Shown here: piece after piece, positions 1 through 8,556 of the stretch
Numbering within the stretch: the stretch's first letter is position 1
Layout: each line of letters opens with the position of its first letter
Source of the DNA: JAHJUB01 sp041653615 [NCBI: Candidatus Ratteibacteria bacterium]
Lineage (GTDB): Bacteria; Ratteibacteria; UBA8468; MWAK01
Direction: 5' to 3'
DNA: 47,072 nucleotides
Assembly: GCA_041653615.1 (NCBI GenBank)
Contig: JBAZEZ010000013.1
Coordinates: 1-47,072, forward strand
Position numbers and translations under genes: made by a program
The notes under the pieces: generated by a model
The model's database searches: none
What the model was told of the DNA's origin: nothing
The model's input: only the letters and a program-made list of their open reading frames with translations

Positions 1-2
1 CC

Positions 3-941
3 GGAAGAATTTCCGTGGAAGACCAAAGCCGAATCCTGATTGCCGCGCTCCTGGCAATCGTCTGGCTGGCAGTCGGCCTGAAGGTACAGGTTATCATCGC
101 CGCCTTTCTGGCCGGAATCGCCCTGGCCAACCTGCGGATTGACCGCCGGGTCCTCCAGAACGTTGACTTTCTCTCCTCCGGAATATTCATCCCCATTTTC
201 TTCCTGATGGTGGGTGTGGAAACAAACCTGCGCATTTTCCAACACGGATTCAACTGGCCATACTTTACCGGCATGCTGCTGCTCCTGCTTAGCGTAAAAA
301 CAATCTCCGGCTATCTTATCGCCCGCAGGGAAAAATTCGGAATCCGGGAATCAATCGGTTTTGGTTTCGCAACCACACCCCACCTTTCCAGCACTCTGGC
401 CACCGCAATCATCGGATATGAATCCGGTCTCCTGGCGCCAAATCTCCTGGGCTACATCATCCTTATCTCTATTTTAACCACTTTTCTGGGACCGATTGCC
501 AGCCGACTGTTCCTGTTCCCCGGTTCCAAACGCCAGAAGAACTACCGCAACCTGGAAGACTACCTTAACCTTGACTTCCAACCGCTGAAAATTGACGAAC
601 CGTTCTTTTCCATCATGACGCACATCCGGGGCCTGGAAATTTCCATCTACCCGGTGGTGGATAAAAAAGGCATATACCAGGGGGTACTGCGGCTGTCCGA
701 GTTACGCGACCTGCTTCTCAGCAAAGAACTGGACCACCTGGTTATCGCCGCGGACCTGCTCTCCACGGATATCCCGGTGCTCTACCGCGATGAACCGGTC
801 GAAAAGGCAATTAAGGTTTTCCGGGGATGTAATTGTCACGCTTTCCCGGTTCTGGAAGCAACCGACGAGGGCGATTACTACGTCGGACTCATACTCCTGA
901 AAGACATCCTGCCGGATCTACCGATGCGGTCGAACACATGA
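3..941 (+). CDS. Cation:proton antiporter (CPA2-like), C-terminal part with CBS-like region
   Basis: The reading frame is open to the window edge, so the 5' part lies outside. The visible half has about five hydrophobic segments (near residues 8-28, 48-68, 82-100, 118-140 and 143-165 counted from the GTG at 15), typical of the second half of a Na+/H+ exchanger fold. A soluble tail of about 130 residues follows, with two CBS-like units (around LEISIYPVVDKKGIYQGVLR and HAFPVLEA). Family knowledge suggests monovalent cation/H+ exchange in the inner membrane with nucleotide sensing by the CBS pair. The ion is not readable from the sequence. It may not belong to the glycan genes downstream (42-nt gap). 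Confidence 0.75.
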   Translation, partial: GRISVEDQSRILIAALLAIVWLAVGLKVQVIIAAFLAGIALANLRIDRRVLQNVDFLSSGIFIPIFFLMVGVETNLRIFQHGFNWPYFTGMLLLLLSVKTISGYLIARREKFGIRESIGFGFATTPHLSSTLATAIIGYESGLLAPNLLGYIILISILTTFLGPIASRLFLFPGSKRQKNYRNLEDYLNLDFQPLKIDEPFFSIMTHIRGLEISIYPVVDKKGIYQGVLRLSELRDLLLSKELDHLVIAADLLSTDIPVLYRDEPVEKAIKVFRGCNCHAFPVLEATDEGDYYVGLILLKDILPDLPMRSNT

Positions 942-983
942 CGCGCCAAAAGCGAAACAGGCGGCCCGCGCAAAACACACGAT

Positions 984-1859
984 ATGATACGTAAAAAGCT
1001 CACCGGATGGTTTTTAAATCTAAAATCATCGCGATGCGTCCCTGATGAAAAATACCTTGCGCGCAAGTATAAAAAAAGAATCGGGAAGCGCTTAAATTTA
1101 CAAAACCCCCGGACTTTTACCGAAAAGGTTCAATGGCTTAAATTAAATTGGCGTGATGACACGCTTACCCGGTGCGCGGACAAGTACGAAGTACGGAAGT
1201 TTGTGGAAACGCGGATCGGGTCGGAATTATTAAAAAAGTTATACGGCGTTTATGACCAAGCGGAAGATATTGATATCAACCAGCTTCCGGACGCATTCGT
1301 CTTAAAAGTCAACCACGGCTGTAAACAAAATATATTCTGCCGGAAAAAATCAGAACTTGACTGGAAGCATTCCGTCGATTTACTGAAACAATATTTAAAC
1401 GCCAATCATTATTATCCGTATCGGGAATGGGCCTACAAAAACATTATTCCCCGTATTGTCTGTGAAGAGCATTTAACAAAAGACGGACAAACCTTGTATG
1501 AATATGGTTTCTACTGTTACGACGGTGTCCCGCGCCTGGTAGAAATCACCGAAGATAAATCAGGCATCAGGCGGGCAAATATGTTCGACCTTGACCTGAA
1601 CCTTTTAGAACGAAAATATACATTACCAACCCTATCCGAGCCGATTGTAAAACCCGCGCAGTTTGAAAAGATGCTCGAACATGCCTCCGGGCTGTCCCGG
1701 GGGTTCCCGTTTGTCCGGATAGACTTGTTTTACGTAAACAATCGGGTCTACTTCGGAGAAATGACGTTCTATCCCAATGCCGGCTTGAAGAAAATCCAAC
1801 CCGAATCGTTTGATTTTTTACTTGGCTCTTATTTACGGCTTCCGGCCGAAAGATTTTAA
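984..1859 (+). CDS. TupA-like ATP-grasp protein (polysaccharide biosynthesis)
   Basis: This 291-residue cytoplasmic protein matches the TupA-like ATP-grasp family often found in capsule and exopolysaccharide clusters. Visible hallmarks are the N-terminal NPRTFTEKVQWLKL stretch, the CADKYEVRKFV segment, FVLKVNHGC in the ATP-grasp core, and a late acidic strand (FVRIDLFYVNNRVYFGEMTF) expected to bind metal-ATP. In relatives such as teichuronopeptide TupA the enzyme is thought to ligate amino acids or similar groups to a glycan carboxylate; the substrate here is unknown. Only 15 nt separate it from the next gene, so the two are probably co-transcribed. No signal peptide is seen. Confidence 0.8.
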   Translation: MIRKKLTGWFLNLKSSRCVPDEKYLARKYKKRIGKRLNLQNPRTFTEKVQWLKLNWRDDTLTRCADKYEVRKFVETRIGSELLKKLYGVYDQAEDIDINQLPDAFVLKVNHGCKQNIFCRKKSELDWKHSVDLLKQYLNANHYYPYREWAYKNIIPRIVCEEHLTKDGQTLYEYGFYCYDGVPRLVEITEDKSGIRRANMFDLDLNLLERKYTLPTLSEPIVKPAQFEKMLEHASGLSRGFPFVRIDLFYVNNRVYFGEMTFYPNAGLKKIQPESFDFLLGSYLRLPAERF

Positions 1860-1874
1860 CTTCCGGACAAATAA

Positions 1875-3050
1875 ATGGAAACAGGCATTTTAAAACTGGC
1901 CGAAGCAGAGGTTAAATACAGTTTCCTGAAAGACGGCGATAATAACTGGCTGCAGTTTTGGTATGTAATTATTCCGAAAAAACCGGAACAGATTGCGAAA
2001 CAGTTAAAAACCATTGAAAAAGCCGAGTCTGAACTTTATGAAACTTTTAAAATTGAAGTTGAATCCGTTGCCGCGAAACGGTTTTTTTCCAGCGACCTTA
2101 TTAACCATTCCCGGGAATTTATTAATTATAAAAAAAGACAGGCCGGTGATTTCTTTATGTCTTTAACCGGACAGCCTCCGGCTTCCGGCGTAAAAGCAAC
2201 CTTGCTGGGTATGTGCCTGAGCAACATTAAAGTCAACAGCAAATTCCGGGAAGGCAAAATTTTCCGTTTTGATACGACCTCGGGAATCAGGCACATTTTT
2301 GCCGAAAGTATTATTGACGCTAACGCCGACGAACACGCAGACTCGGAAAAACAGACGAAAAGAATATTCGGCTTTCTGAAAGATAAATTTTCAGATTTTC
2401 ACGCTTCCTTCGCCGAAAGCGTTTTAAGAACCTGGATTTACGTTCCTCATATTGATGCCGATTATCCCGGAATGGTAAAAGCCAGAAAAGAATTTTTTGA
2501 TTCCGTGAATTTAACAAAAGATACCCGCTATATCGCGAGCACCGGCATCCAGGGAAAAAGCGGCGACCGGTTCGCGCGCGTATTTATGGATGCGTACGCG
2601 GCCACGGGCGTTAACAAGGGGAAAATCCGTTACATTCAGGCTCCGGAATATTTAAGCCCGACGCATATTTACGGGGTCACTTTTGAACGAGCAACCGCCG
2701 TAGAATTAGGAAAATCCGATTTTCTTTTTATTTCCGGCACGGCAAGCATCGATAAAGAGGGGGCGGTTGTGCACCCGGAAAACGTAAAAAAGCAGACAGA
2801 ACATACTTTGCAAAATATCTCCGCCCTGATTTCTTCCGCCGGCTTCGCGAGGAAAGACCTTTCCAGTTTTATTGTTTATCTCCGAGACCCGGCGGATTAT
2901 GATTTTGTAAAACCGCGAATCGACCGATACGCTGAAAACCTGCCGGCCGTATACGTCAAAGCCCCGGCGTGCAGACCGTCATGGCTTATCGAAATTGAAG
3001 CGACCGCCGCCAGATTCCTAAATAAATTACAACAAACAAAACGTCTATAA
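1875..3050 (+). CDS. Chorismatase/RidA-fold protein (FkbO/Hyg5/XanB2-like)
   Basis: The C-terminal half (about residues 200-385) has the YjgF/RidA fold seen in chorismatases: a GDRFARVFMDAY segment, the TAVELGKSDFLFISGTASID strand region, the helix KKQTEHTLQNISALISSAGF and the end motif ACRPSWLIEIEA, whose Glu matches the active-site region of the family. The N-terminal half is less conserved, as in FkbO/Hyg5/XanB2, and the 391-residue length is close to theirs. Known members hydrolyse chorismate to dihydroxycyclohexadiene carboxylate or hydroxybenzoates. Its place among glycan genes suggests an aromatic acid used as decoration or pigment, which is inference. The alternative is a RidA-type protein of other function. 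Confidence 0.6.
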   Translation: METGILKLAEAEVKYSFLKDGDNNWLQFWYVIIPKKPEQIAKQLKTIEKAESELYETFKIEVESVAAKRFFSSDLINHSREFINYKKRQAGDFFMSLTGQPPASGVKATLLGMCLSNIKVNSKFREGKIFRFDTTSGIRHIFAESIIDANADEHADSEKQTKRIFGFLKDKFSDFHASFAESVLRTWIYVPHIDADYPGMVKARKEFFDSVNLTKDTRYIASTGIQGKSGDRFARVFMDAYAATGVNKGKIRYIQAPEYLSPTHIYGVTFERATAVELGKSDFLFISGTASIDKEGAVVHPENVKKQTEHTLQNISALISSAGFARKDLSSFIVYLRDPADYDFVKPRIDRYAENLPAVYVKAPACRPSWLIEIEATAARFLNKLQQTKRL

Positions 3051-3091
3051 AAACTAACGGTGCTTGCGACCTTCTTTCACAATGCCAGAAT

Positions 3092-3919
3092 ATGGCCTAT
3101 CATAACATTCGTATAAAAATTTTGATTGCGCTTTTACTTCTTTTCATTCCTTTAACGAGCGCCGGAATTGAAAGAAATCATGAAAGAAATCGGATTACGG
3201 TAGTATTTCGTTATGATGATTATTCCAGCCTCAGTCCGACAAACATCGAACTTAAACTAATTGAAACCTTCAAGAAATACGACATCCCCTGCACGTTTGG
3301 AGTCATTCCCTGTGTATGCGTTAGAGACTTTCAGGATGTCCGCCCGCAAAATATCGCGCCCTTGACTCCAACGAAAATTAATATCCTGAAAGACGCAATC
3401 AAAGCCGGCGTTCTGGAAGTGGCGTTACACGGTTTCTCCCACCAAACAATTCACGAAAAAAGATACGGCTACACCGAGTTTTCCGGTCTTGATTATAATA
3501 GCCAGGTGACAAAAATAACCAAAGGTAAAAACTACTTAGAGAAAATGCTTAATGTTCCAATCACCACTTTTATCCCGCCGTGGAACTCCTACGACCCAAA
3601 TACAATACGCGTCCTTGAAAAGCTGGGGTTTAAAACTATTTCCGCAGATAAGAGGGGCGCGGTAAAAAAATTCTCCCCGCTGGAGTTCCGGCCGGAAAGA
3701 TGCGGACCTAACAAGCTGCGTGATAAAATTAAATCAGCAAGATGTACCTGGGGGACCCATCCTGTTATTATCGTACTATTCCACGCCTTTGAATTTTTGG
3801 AAGTTGATAAAAAAAGGGGTAACATTACATATCAAGACTTTGATAAACTTCTATCCTGGATTGCGTCTCAAAAAGATATTCGCGTGCAAACTATCGGTCA
3901 ACTAACAAACACGAGATAA
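3092..3919 (+). CDS. Exported polysaccharide deacetylase-like protein (DUF2334)
   Basis: Residues 1-25 form a signal peptide (basic start, LLLLFIPL core). The mature part shows the NodB-like/DUF2334 layout: FRYDDYS near residue 37 gives the catalytic Asp pair, HGFSHQT gives the metal-binding histidines, PPWNSYD forms the third motif, and a late LFHAFEF may supply the final His. Family knowledge suggests zinc-dependent removal of N- or O-acetyl groups from a glycan, here probably in the periplasm. It resembles the cytoplasmic-looking gene at 24068 in all motifs. The ATG at 3092 is chosen because it begins the signal peptide; no strong ribosome binding site is visible. Confidence 0.7.
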   Translation: MAYHNIRIKILIALLLLFIPLTSAGIERNHERNRITVVFRYDDYSSLSPTNIELKLIETFKKYDIPCTFGVIPCVCVRDFQDVRPQNIAPLTPTKINILKDAIKAGVLEVALHGFSHQTIHEKRYGYTEFSGLDYNSQVTKITKGKNYLEKMLNVPITTFIPPWNSYDPNTIRVLEKLGFKTISADKRGAVKKFSPLEFRPERCGPNKLRDKIKSARCTWGTHPVIIVLFHAFEFLEVDKKRGNITYQDFDKLLSWIASQKDIRVQTIGQLTNTR

Positions 3920-4001
3920 AAACCTCCGGAAAGCGCGCGGCACCGATAGTTGACGAAAACGGACTAAAATATTTTTTCCCCGAACAAACGGAGGATTCCA
4001 A

Positions 4002-4772
4002 ATGACAGAGCCGGCAACAATCATCGCTATAATTTTTCTGAGCTTTATCATGGAAAGTATCGACAGCGGAATCGGGATGATGTACGGCACGCTTTTAAGC
4101 CCGCTGTTAATTATTATCGGATTTAACCCCCTGGTTGTGGTTCCGTCCATATTGTTATCACAGGCCATCGGAGGATTTGCGGCGACATTCCACCATCATA
4201 AATTTAAAAACGCCTCCTTCGGACGGGGTACGGCCGATATAAAAATCACCGCCCTGGTAATAGGCGTAGGCGTTTGCGCGCTATTACTGGGAGTTTATGC
4301 CGGCGGATACATTCCCACGTTCTGGCTTAAATTCTACATCGGTTTACTCTGTATCGTCATGGGTACAATTATTATGATTAAGAGGACATTCAAATTTTCC
4401 TGGTTAAAAATAGCCGGACTCGGGATTATCAGTTCCTTTAACAAAAGCTTTACCGGCGGTGGATTTGGTCCAATTATGGCCAGCGGACAGATTGCCAGCG
4501 GGGTTGAGGAAAAAAGAGCTATCGGAATAACCGATTTTGCCGAAGCGCCCATTTGTATCATATCTTTTGCGGCCTGGATATTGATTAACGGATTTAATGA
4601 TTATACGCTCATGGTCCCGATGTGCGGCGGCGCATTCCTCGGGGGGTTAACCGGTCCGTATCTATTGTCAAAAGTTAAAAATAAAAAAGTGATAAAAACC
4701 GCCGTGGGAACACTGGCAATCGTCTCAGGTATAATTGTGATGTTAAAGTTGTTCGGCTGCCTTAAGATATAA
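4002..4772 (+). CDS. TauE/SafE-family anion permease
   Basis: The 256 residues are almost wholly hydrophobic with about eight membrane segments, the usual size and layout for TauE/SafE (sulfite exporter) proteins. The N-terminal repeat region ESIDSGIGMMYGTLLSPLL and the second-half GLGIISSFNKSFTGGGFGP carry the glycine-rich motifs of the family. A good GGAGG ribosome binding site lies seven bases before the ATG. Family members move sulfite, sulfoacetate or other organosulfur anions. Lying just before the sulfotransferase and PAPS synthetase genes, it may supply sulfate or sulfite, or remove excess; the direction cannot be read from the sequence. Confidence 0.8.
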   Translation: MTEPATIIAIIFLSFIMESIDSGIGMMYGTLLSPLLIIIGFNPLVVVPSILLSQAIGGFAATFHHHKFKNASFGRGTADIKITALVIGVGVCALLLGVYAGGYIPTFWLKFYIGLLCIVMGTIIMIKRTFKFSWLKIAGLGIISSFNKSFTGGGFGPIMASGQIASGVEEKRAIGITDFAEAPICIISFAAWILINGFNDYTLMVPMCGGAFLGGLTGPYLLSKVKNKKVIKTAVGTLAIVSGIIVMLKLFGCLKI

Positions 4773-4851
4773 ACAGTGGGGTCACCGTTCTTTTCCCCGC
4801 CGTTCCTGATCGACCGCCCGTAAAAACTTCCTAATTGTCATTGAAGCGGTG

Positions 4852-4857
4852 TATAAT
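4852..4857 (+). promoter_or_regulatory. Possible -10 element before the sulfation genes
   Basis: A perfect TATAAT occurs in the 172-nt gap between the permease and the sulfotransferase gene, the largest gap in this part of the island. The nearest -35-like hexamer (TTGTCA at 4835) is only 11 bp away, too close, so this is a weak candidate. Nothing else was recognised in the gap. Confidence 0.3.
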
Positions 4858-4944
4858 AAAAAGAAGTTGCGCTCTTCCCGTTCGTTATCTTTTCCCGGAG
4901 ATTTTGAAGACCGGTAATTATCAAAAAATCACGAAATAAACCGA

Positions 4945-6642
4945 TTGGCAACCGAAAATCACCCTGCGGCAAAGCTTAAAGAACATCATCCGATACCGGC
5001 AGGACAAAATGAGAACCCTCAAAGAATACGGCGGGCACACGAACCATACCTGATTCTTCAAAAAAGGCCGGGCAGGAGGATCCCAATTAAAAAAATTGCA
5101 ATCTTAGTAATCGGAATGCACCGAAGCGGTACTTCCGCCCTGGCTGGTGTTCTGAAAATTTTAGGGTTGGAATCAGGTGGTAATTTAATGGAAGCTAAGA
5201 ACGATAATCCAAAAGGATTTTTTGAGAATAAAAAAATCGTTGAAATAAACGACGCAATCCTGCATTCACTCCATTCCAGCGCGGATGACATTAACGATTT
5301 ACCGGTCAATTGGCATCAAAACCCGAAATTAACAACTTATCAAAATCAAATTAAAGAAGTCATCCGGCACGAATTTGCCGCGTCATCGATTTTCTTTTTG
5401 AAAGACCCCAGAATTTCTATTCTCCTGCCCATATACATTGACATTCTGGCTCAAATGGAAATAAAACCTTATTTCATTCAAATGAAACGTTCGCCGATAG
5501 AAGTTGCCGAATCATTAAAGAAAAGGAACGGGTTTAAAATTGAGAAATCAATTAGACTTTACCAAAAATACCAACGCTCCATAAACAATAACGTTGAAAA
5601 TAAGCTAACAATTGAATTTAATGAACTGATTAATGATACCGAAGGCACAATCAACAAAATTAAAAAATATATTCCCGAGATTACAAATGAGTACGCCGTA
5701 GTTAAAACGGAGGTTAAAAATTTTCTTGATTGTCCGTTAAAGCACCACAACATTTCGGATTTGGACTATATCATACAGCTCTGCGATAAAATAAGGGGGC
5801 AGAAAGAGGAAATCAACATCTTAAAAAAAGAACGCCGGCCTTGGTATAAAAAACTTATCGGCGACACCAATGGCCCGGATTTTCTGATTATCGGCGGAGC
5901 GCGTTGCGGCACAACGTCTTTATTCAATTACCTGTCTTTTCATCCCCAGGTATCAGTATCGAAAAATAAAGAACTTCACTTTTTTTATGCCGGTCCGGAC
6001 AGGGCAGGGGACGTTCACGCCGACCGTAAAACACAAGCATGGTATGAAAATCAATTTAAAACCAAAACTTTTTTAGATTTTGCCTTAAAAAGAAAAAAAG
6101 TGAAGGGCGAAGCCACCCCCTACTATTTATTCCACCCGTTGGTTCCGGAAAAAGTTTATCGTTTGTATCCCGAGATAAAATTGATTATTTTATTAAGAGA
6201 CCCTCTAAACCGGGCCGTGTCTCACTATTACCACTATCACCATAACATAAAAAATAATCCCGCGGAACCGAATATTTCGATTGAGGATGCTTTCAAGAGG
6301 GATTTGGCGGTTAACCCCGTCGAAGAACAAAAAATCATATCGGACCCGAATTATTACAGCTACAGCCACCAGCATCATTCTTATGTTTTGAGAGGCGACT
6401 ACCGGAAACAGATTGCCCGATGGCAAAAATTTTTTCCGGAAAATCAAATGCTTGTCTTGAAAAGCGAGGAATTTTATGCCTGCCCATATCAGACGCTTAT
6501 TAAAGTGTGTAAATTTTTAAAAATAAAAAAGTATCCCGACAATCTCGGAGAAAAGTTAAAAATCTTTAACAAAGGCGGCTACGAACCGCCAAGCGAAGAG
6601 CAAAGAAAAATTTTAGCTAAATATTTTCACTACACTGCCTGA
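4945..6642 (+). CDS. Tandem two-domain sulfotransferase
   Basis: Two sulfotransferase modules lie in one 565-residue chain. The first (about residues 50-260) has a PAPS-loop-like GMHRSGTSALAG at 57-68 and a FFLKDPRISILLP segment, typical of the Sulfotransfer_3-like group. The second (about 310-560) has a classical 5'-phosphosulfate loop GGARCGTTSLF at 317-327 and a 3'-phosphate site LRDPLNRAVSHYYHYHH at 418 onward, as in heparan-type N/O-sulfotransferases. Both should transfer sulfate from PAPS to a glycan. The start is uncertain: TTG at 4945 is the only plausible in-frame codon and lacks a clear ribosome binding site. It lies 27 nt before the PAPS synthetase gene. No membrane anchor is seen. 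Confidence 0.8.
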   Translation: MATENHPAAKLKEHHPIPAGQNENPQRIRRAHEPYLILQKRPGRRIPIKKIAILVIGMHRSGTSALAGVLKILGLESGGNLMEAKNDNPKGFFENKKIVEINDAILHSLHSSADDINDLPVNWHQNPKLTTYQNQIKEVIRHEFAASSIFFLKDPRISILLPIYIDILAQMEIKPYFIQMKRSPIEVAESLKKRNGFKIEKSIRLYQKYQRSINNNVENKLTIEFNELINDTEGTINKIKKYIPEITNEYAVVKTEVKNFLDCPLKHHNISDLDYIIQLCDKIRGQKEEINILKKERRPWYKKLIGDTNGPDFLIIGGARCGTTSLFNYLSFHPQVSVSKNKELHFFYAGPDRAGDVHADRKTQAWYENQFKTKTFLDFALKRKKVKGEATPYYLFHPLVPEKVYRLYPEIKLIILLRDPLNRAVSHYYHYHHNIKNNPAEPNISIEDAFKRDLAVNPVEEQKIISDPNYYSYSHQHHSYVLRGDYRKQIARWQKFFPENQMLVLKSEEFYACPYQTLIKVCKFLKIKKYPDNLGEKLKIFNKGGYEPPSEEQRKILAKYFHYTA

Positions 6643-6669
6643 CCTGATATTATTTACGCAGGAAAATAC

Positions 6670-8556
6670 ATGAAAACATCATTACCGGCGCACGGCGGAG
6701 GCAGGCTGATAAACAGGATTGCCTCCGTTGCGGAAATAGACAGATTTAAACGGGACATCACGCGCTATAAATCGCATACTATACCCGACGCGGATTTATC
6801 CGTATTTTACCGCATGGCGGACGGAACCCTCTCCCCGCTTGAAGGACCGATGTGCGCAGAGGAATTTTACGGCGTGCTCGACCAGGAAATTATCAAAAGG
6901 AACAATAAAAAATACGCCTGGACCATCCCTTTTGCCCTGCCTGCGTCCAAACGGGAAAGCGCTGTTTTTTCAGCGGGAGAAATTGTCGCGTTAAAAACCG
7001 GACAGGATAAATTAATCGGTTTTTTAGAAATTTCGGACGTATATCCTTTCGACAAGGATAGATACAATAAGGCGGTATACGGCACCGACAGAAGAGATCA
7101 CCCCGGGGCGCGAATCATTAATGATGACCCGCGGGATTATCTTTTGGGAGGTAAAATCTTCGCCCTGCCTTATTTACCCGATGAAAATTATGGACGCTAC
7201 ATCTTAAGCCCCCAAGAATGCAGAAATCTTTTCGCCCAAAAGACATGGGAACGCGTAGCCGCTTTCCAAACCCGTAATCCGTTGCACCGGGCACATGAAT
7301 ACGCCATGGTGCACGCGATGGAAAAACTTACCCGGGAAGGATTTTTGGCCGGCGTGGTCTTAAACCCCCTGGTTGGACCAACAAAATCCGATGACATTCC
7401 AGCTTTGGTTCGAATGCAGACTTATGAGACGCTCATCGAAAACCGGCTGATCGGTCGCGGCGATAAAGATGAAGCCTTTTGGAAAACCCAAAAATACGAC
7501 CTCGCAGACAATATTATCCTCATCGCCCTTGATATGAAAATGTTTTATGCCGGCCCAAAAGAAGCGATAATGCATGCCGTTTACCGGCAAAACTGCGGAT
7601 TTACCGACATTATTATCGGACGAAAACACGCCGATGCGCCTTTTGATGACGGAACTCCGGCTTGGGGTGATTTTGACGCGCAGGAAAAGTTTTGCGCCCT
7701 TCAGGGCGAACTTTTAATCCAACCCCTGAACGTAGGTTTCGCGGCTTATTTTAACGAGATAGGACGGGTAGGATTTGTAGAAGAATTCAAAAATAAAGGA
7801 TTCAGCGAAACGACAATTTCCGGAAAAGTCCTGCGCCGGAAACTGGAAACCGGGGAACCGATAGACGAACGAGTTATGCGCAAGCCGGTTGCCGACATAT
7901 TGCAACATTCTTACCTAAATAATGCCGGCAACTCAAAAAAAGAAATTAAGAGCAAAAATATAACCTGGAACACTTCGGGTATTACAAAAGACGCTCTGAC
8001 AAAACGCAACGGGCACAAAGGTGTGGTCGTCTGGCTTACCGGTCTTTCTGGTTCCGGAAAATCAACGATTGCCGCAGGCGTACGGGATACGCTTTTCAAA
8101 AGGGAATGCACCGTATTTGTTCTGGACGGGGATAACGTTCGCCATGGACTGAATAAAGACTTAGGGTTTTCTCCTCAGGACCGGGAGGAAAATATACGCC
8201 GGACCGCGGAAGTTGCGAAATTGTTCTGCGAAGCAGGTTTTATCATCATCACCGCCTTTATTTCACCTTACCTAAAAGACCGGAACAACGCGCGTTCTTT
8301 ATTTAGCCCGGGAGATTTCATAGAGATATACGTAAAAGCCGGTCTCGCCGCCTGCGAAGCCAGAGACCCCAAAGGACTGTACAGGCGGGCAAGGGCAGGC
8401 CAAATAAGCGAGTTTACCGGCATCAGCGCGCCGTATGAAGAACCTCGTGATCCGGAATTAATCATCGATACAGAATCCCACAATGTAACTGAAAGCGTAG
8501 AATTGGTAATTTCGTATTTAACCGATTCGGGATATCTATTCAATGCCAAAAATTAA
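6670..8556 (+). CDS. sat-cysC: Bifunctional sulfate adenylyltransferase / APS kinase (PAPS synthetase)
   Basis: Residues 1-400 are an ATP sulfurylase: a PUA-like N-terminal part, the QTRNPLHRAHEYAM nucleotide-binding motif near 199-212 and GRKHADAP near 317. Residues 445-625 are an APS kinase with P-loop GLSGSGKST near 457-465, DGDNVRHGLNKDLGFS and ISPYLKDRNNAR. Together they convert sulfate and ATP to APS and then PAPS, the sulfate donor for the sulfotransferase just upstream. The 628-residue length fits fused Sat-CysC proteins with both halves intact. No APS or PAPS reductase lies in the window, which supports sulfation rather than assimilation as its local role. Confidence 0.93.
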   Translation: MKTSLPAHGGGRLINRIASVAEIDRFKRDITRYKSHTIPDADLSVFYRMADGTLSPLEGPMCAEEFYGVLDQEIIKRNNKKYAWTIPFALPASKRESAVFSAGEIVALKTGQDKLIGFLEISDVYPFDKDRYNKAVYGTDRRDHPGARIINDDPRDYLLGGKIFALPYLPDENYGRYILSPQECRNLFAQKTWERVAAFQTRNPLHRAHEYAMVHAMEKLTREGFLAGVVLNPLVGPTKSDDIPALVRMQTYETLIENRLIGRGDKDEAFWKTQKYDLADNIILIALDMKMFYAGPKEAIMHAVYRQNCGFTDIIIGRKHADAPFDDGTPAWGDFDAQEKFCALQGELLIQPLNVGFAAYFNEIGRVGFVEEFKNKGFSETTISGKVLRRKLETGEPIDERVMRKPVADILQHSYLNNAGNSKKEIKSKNITWNTSGITKDALTKRNGHKGVVVWLTGLSGSGKSTIAAGVRDTLFKRECTVFVLDGDNVRHGLNKDLGFSPQDREENIRRTAEVAKLFCEAGFIIITAFISPYLKDRNNARSLFSPGDFIEIYVKAGLAACEARDPKGLYRRARAGQISEFTGISAPYEEPRDPELIIDTESHNVTESVELVISYLTDSGYLFNAKN

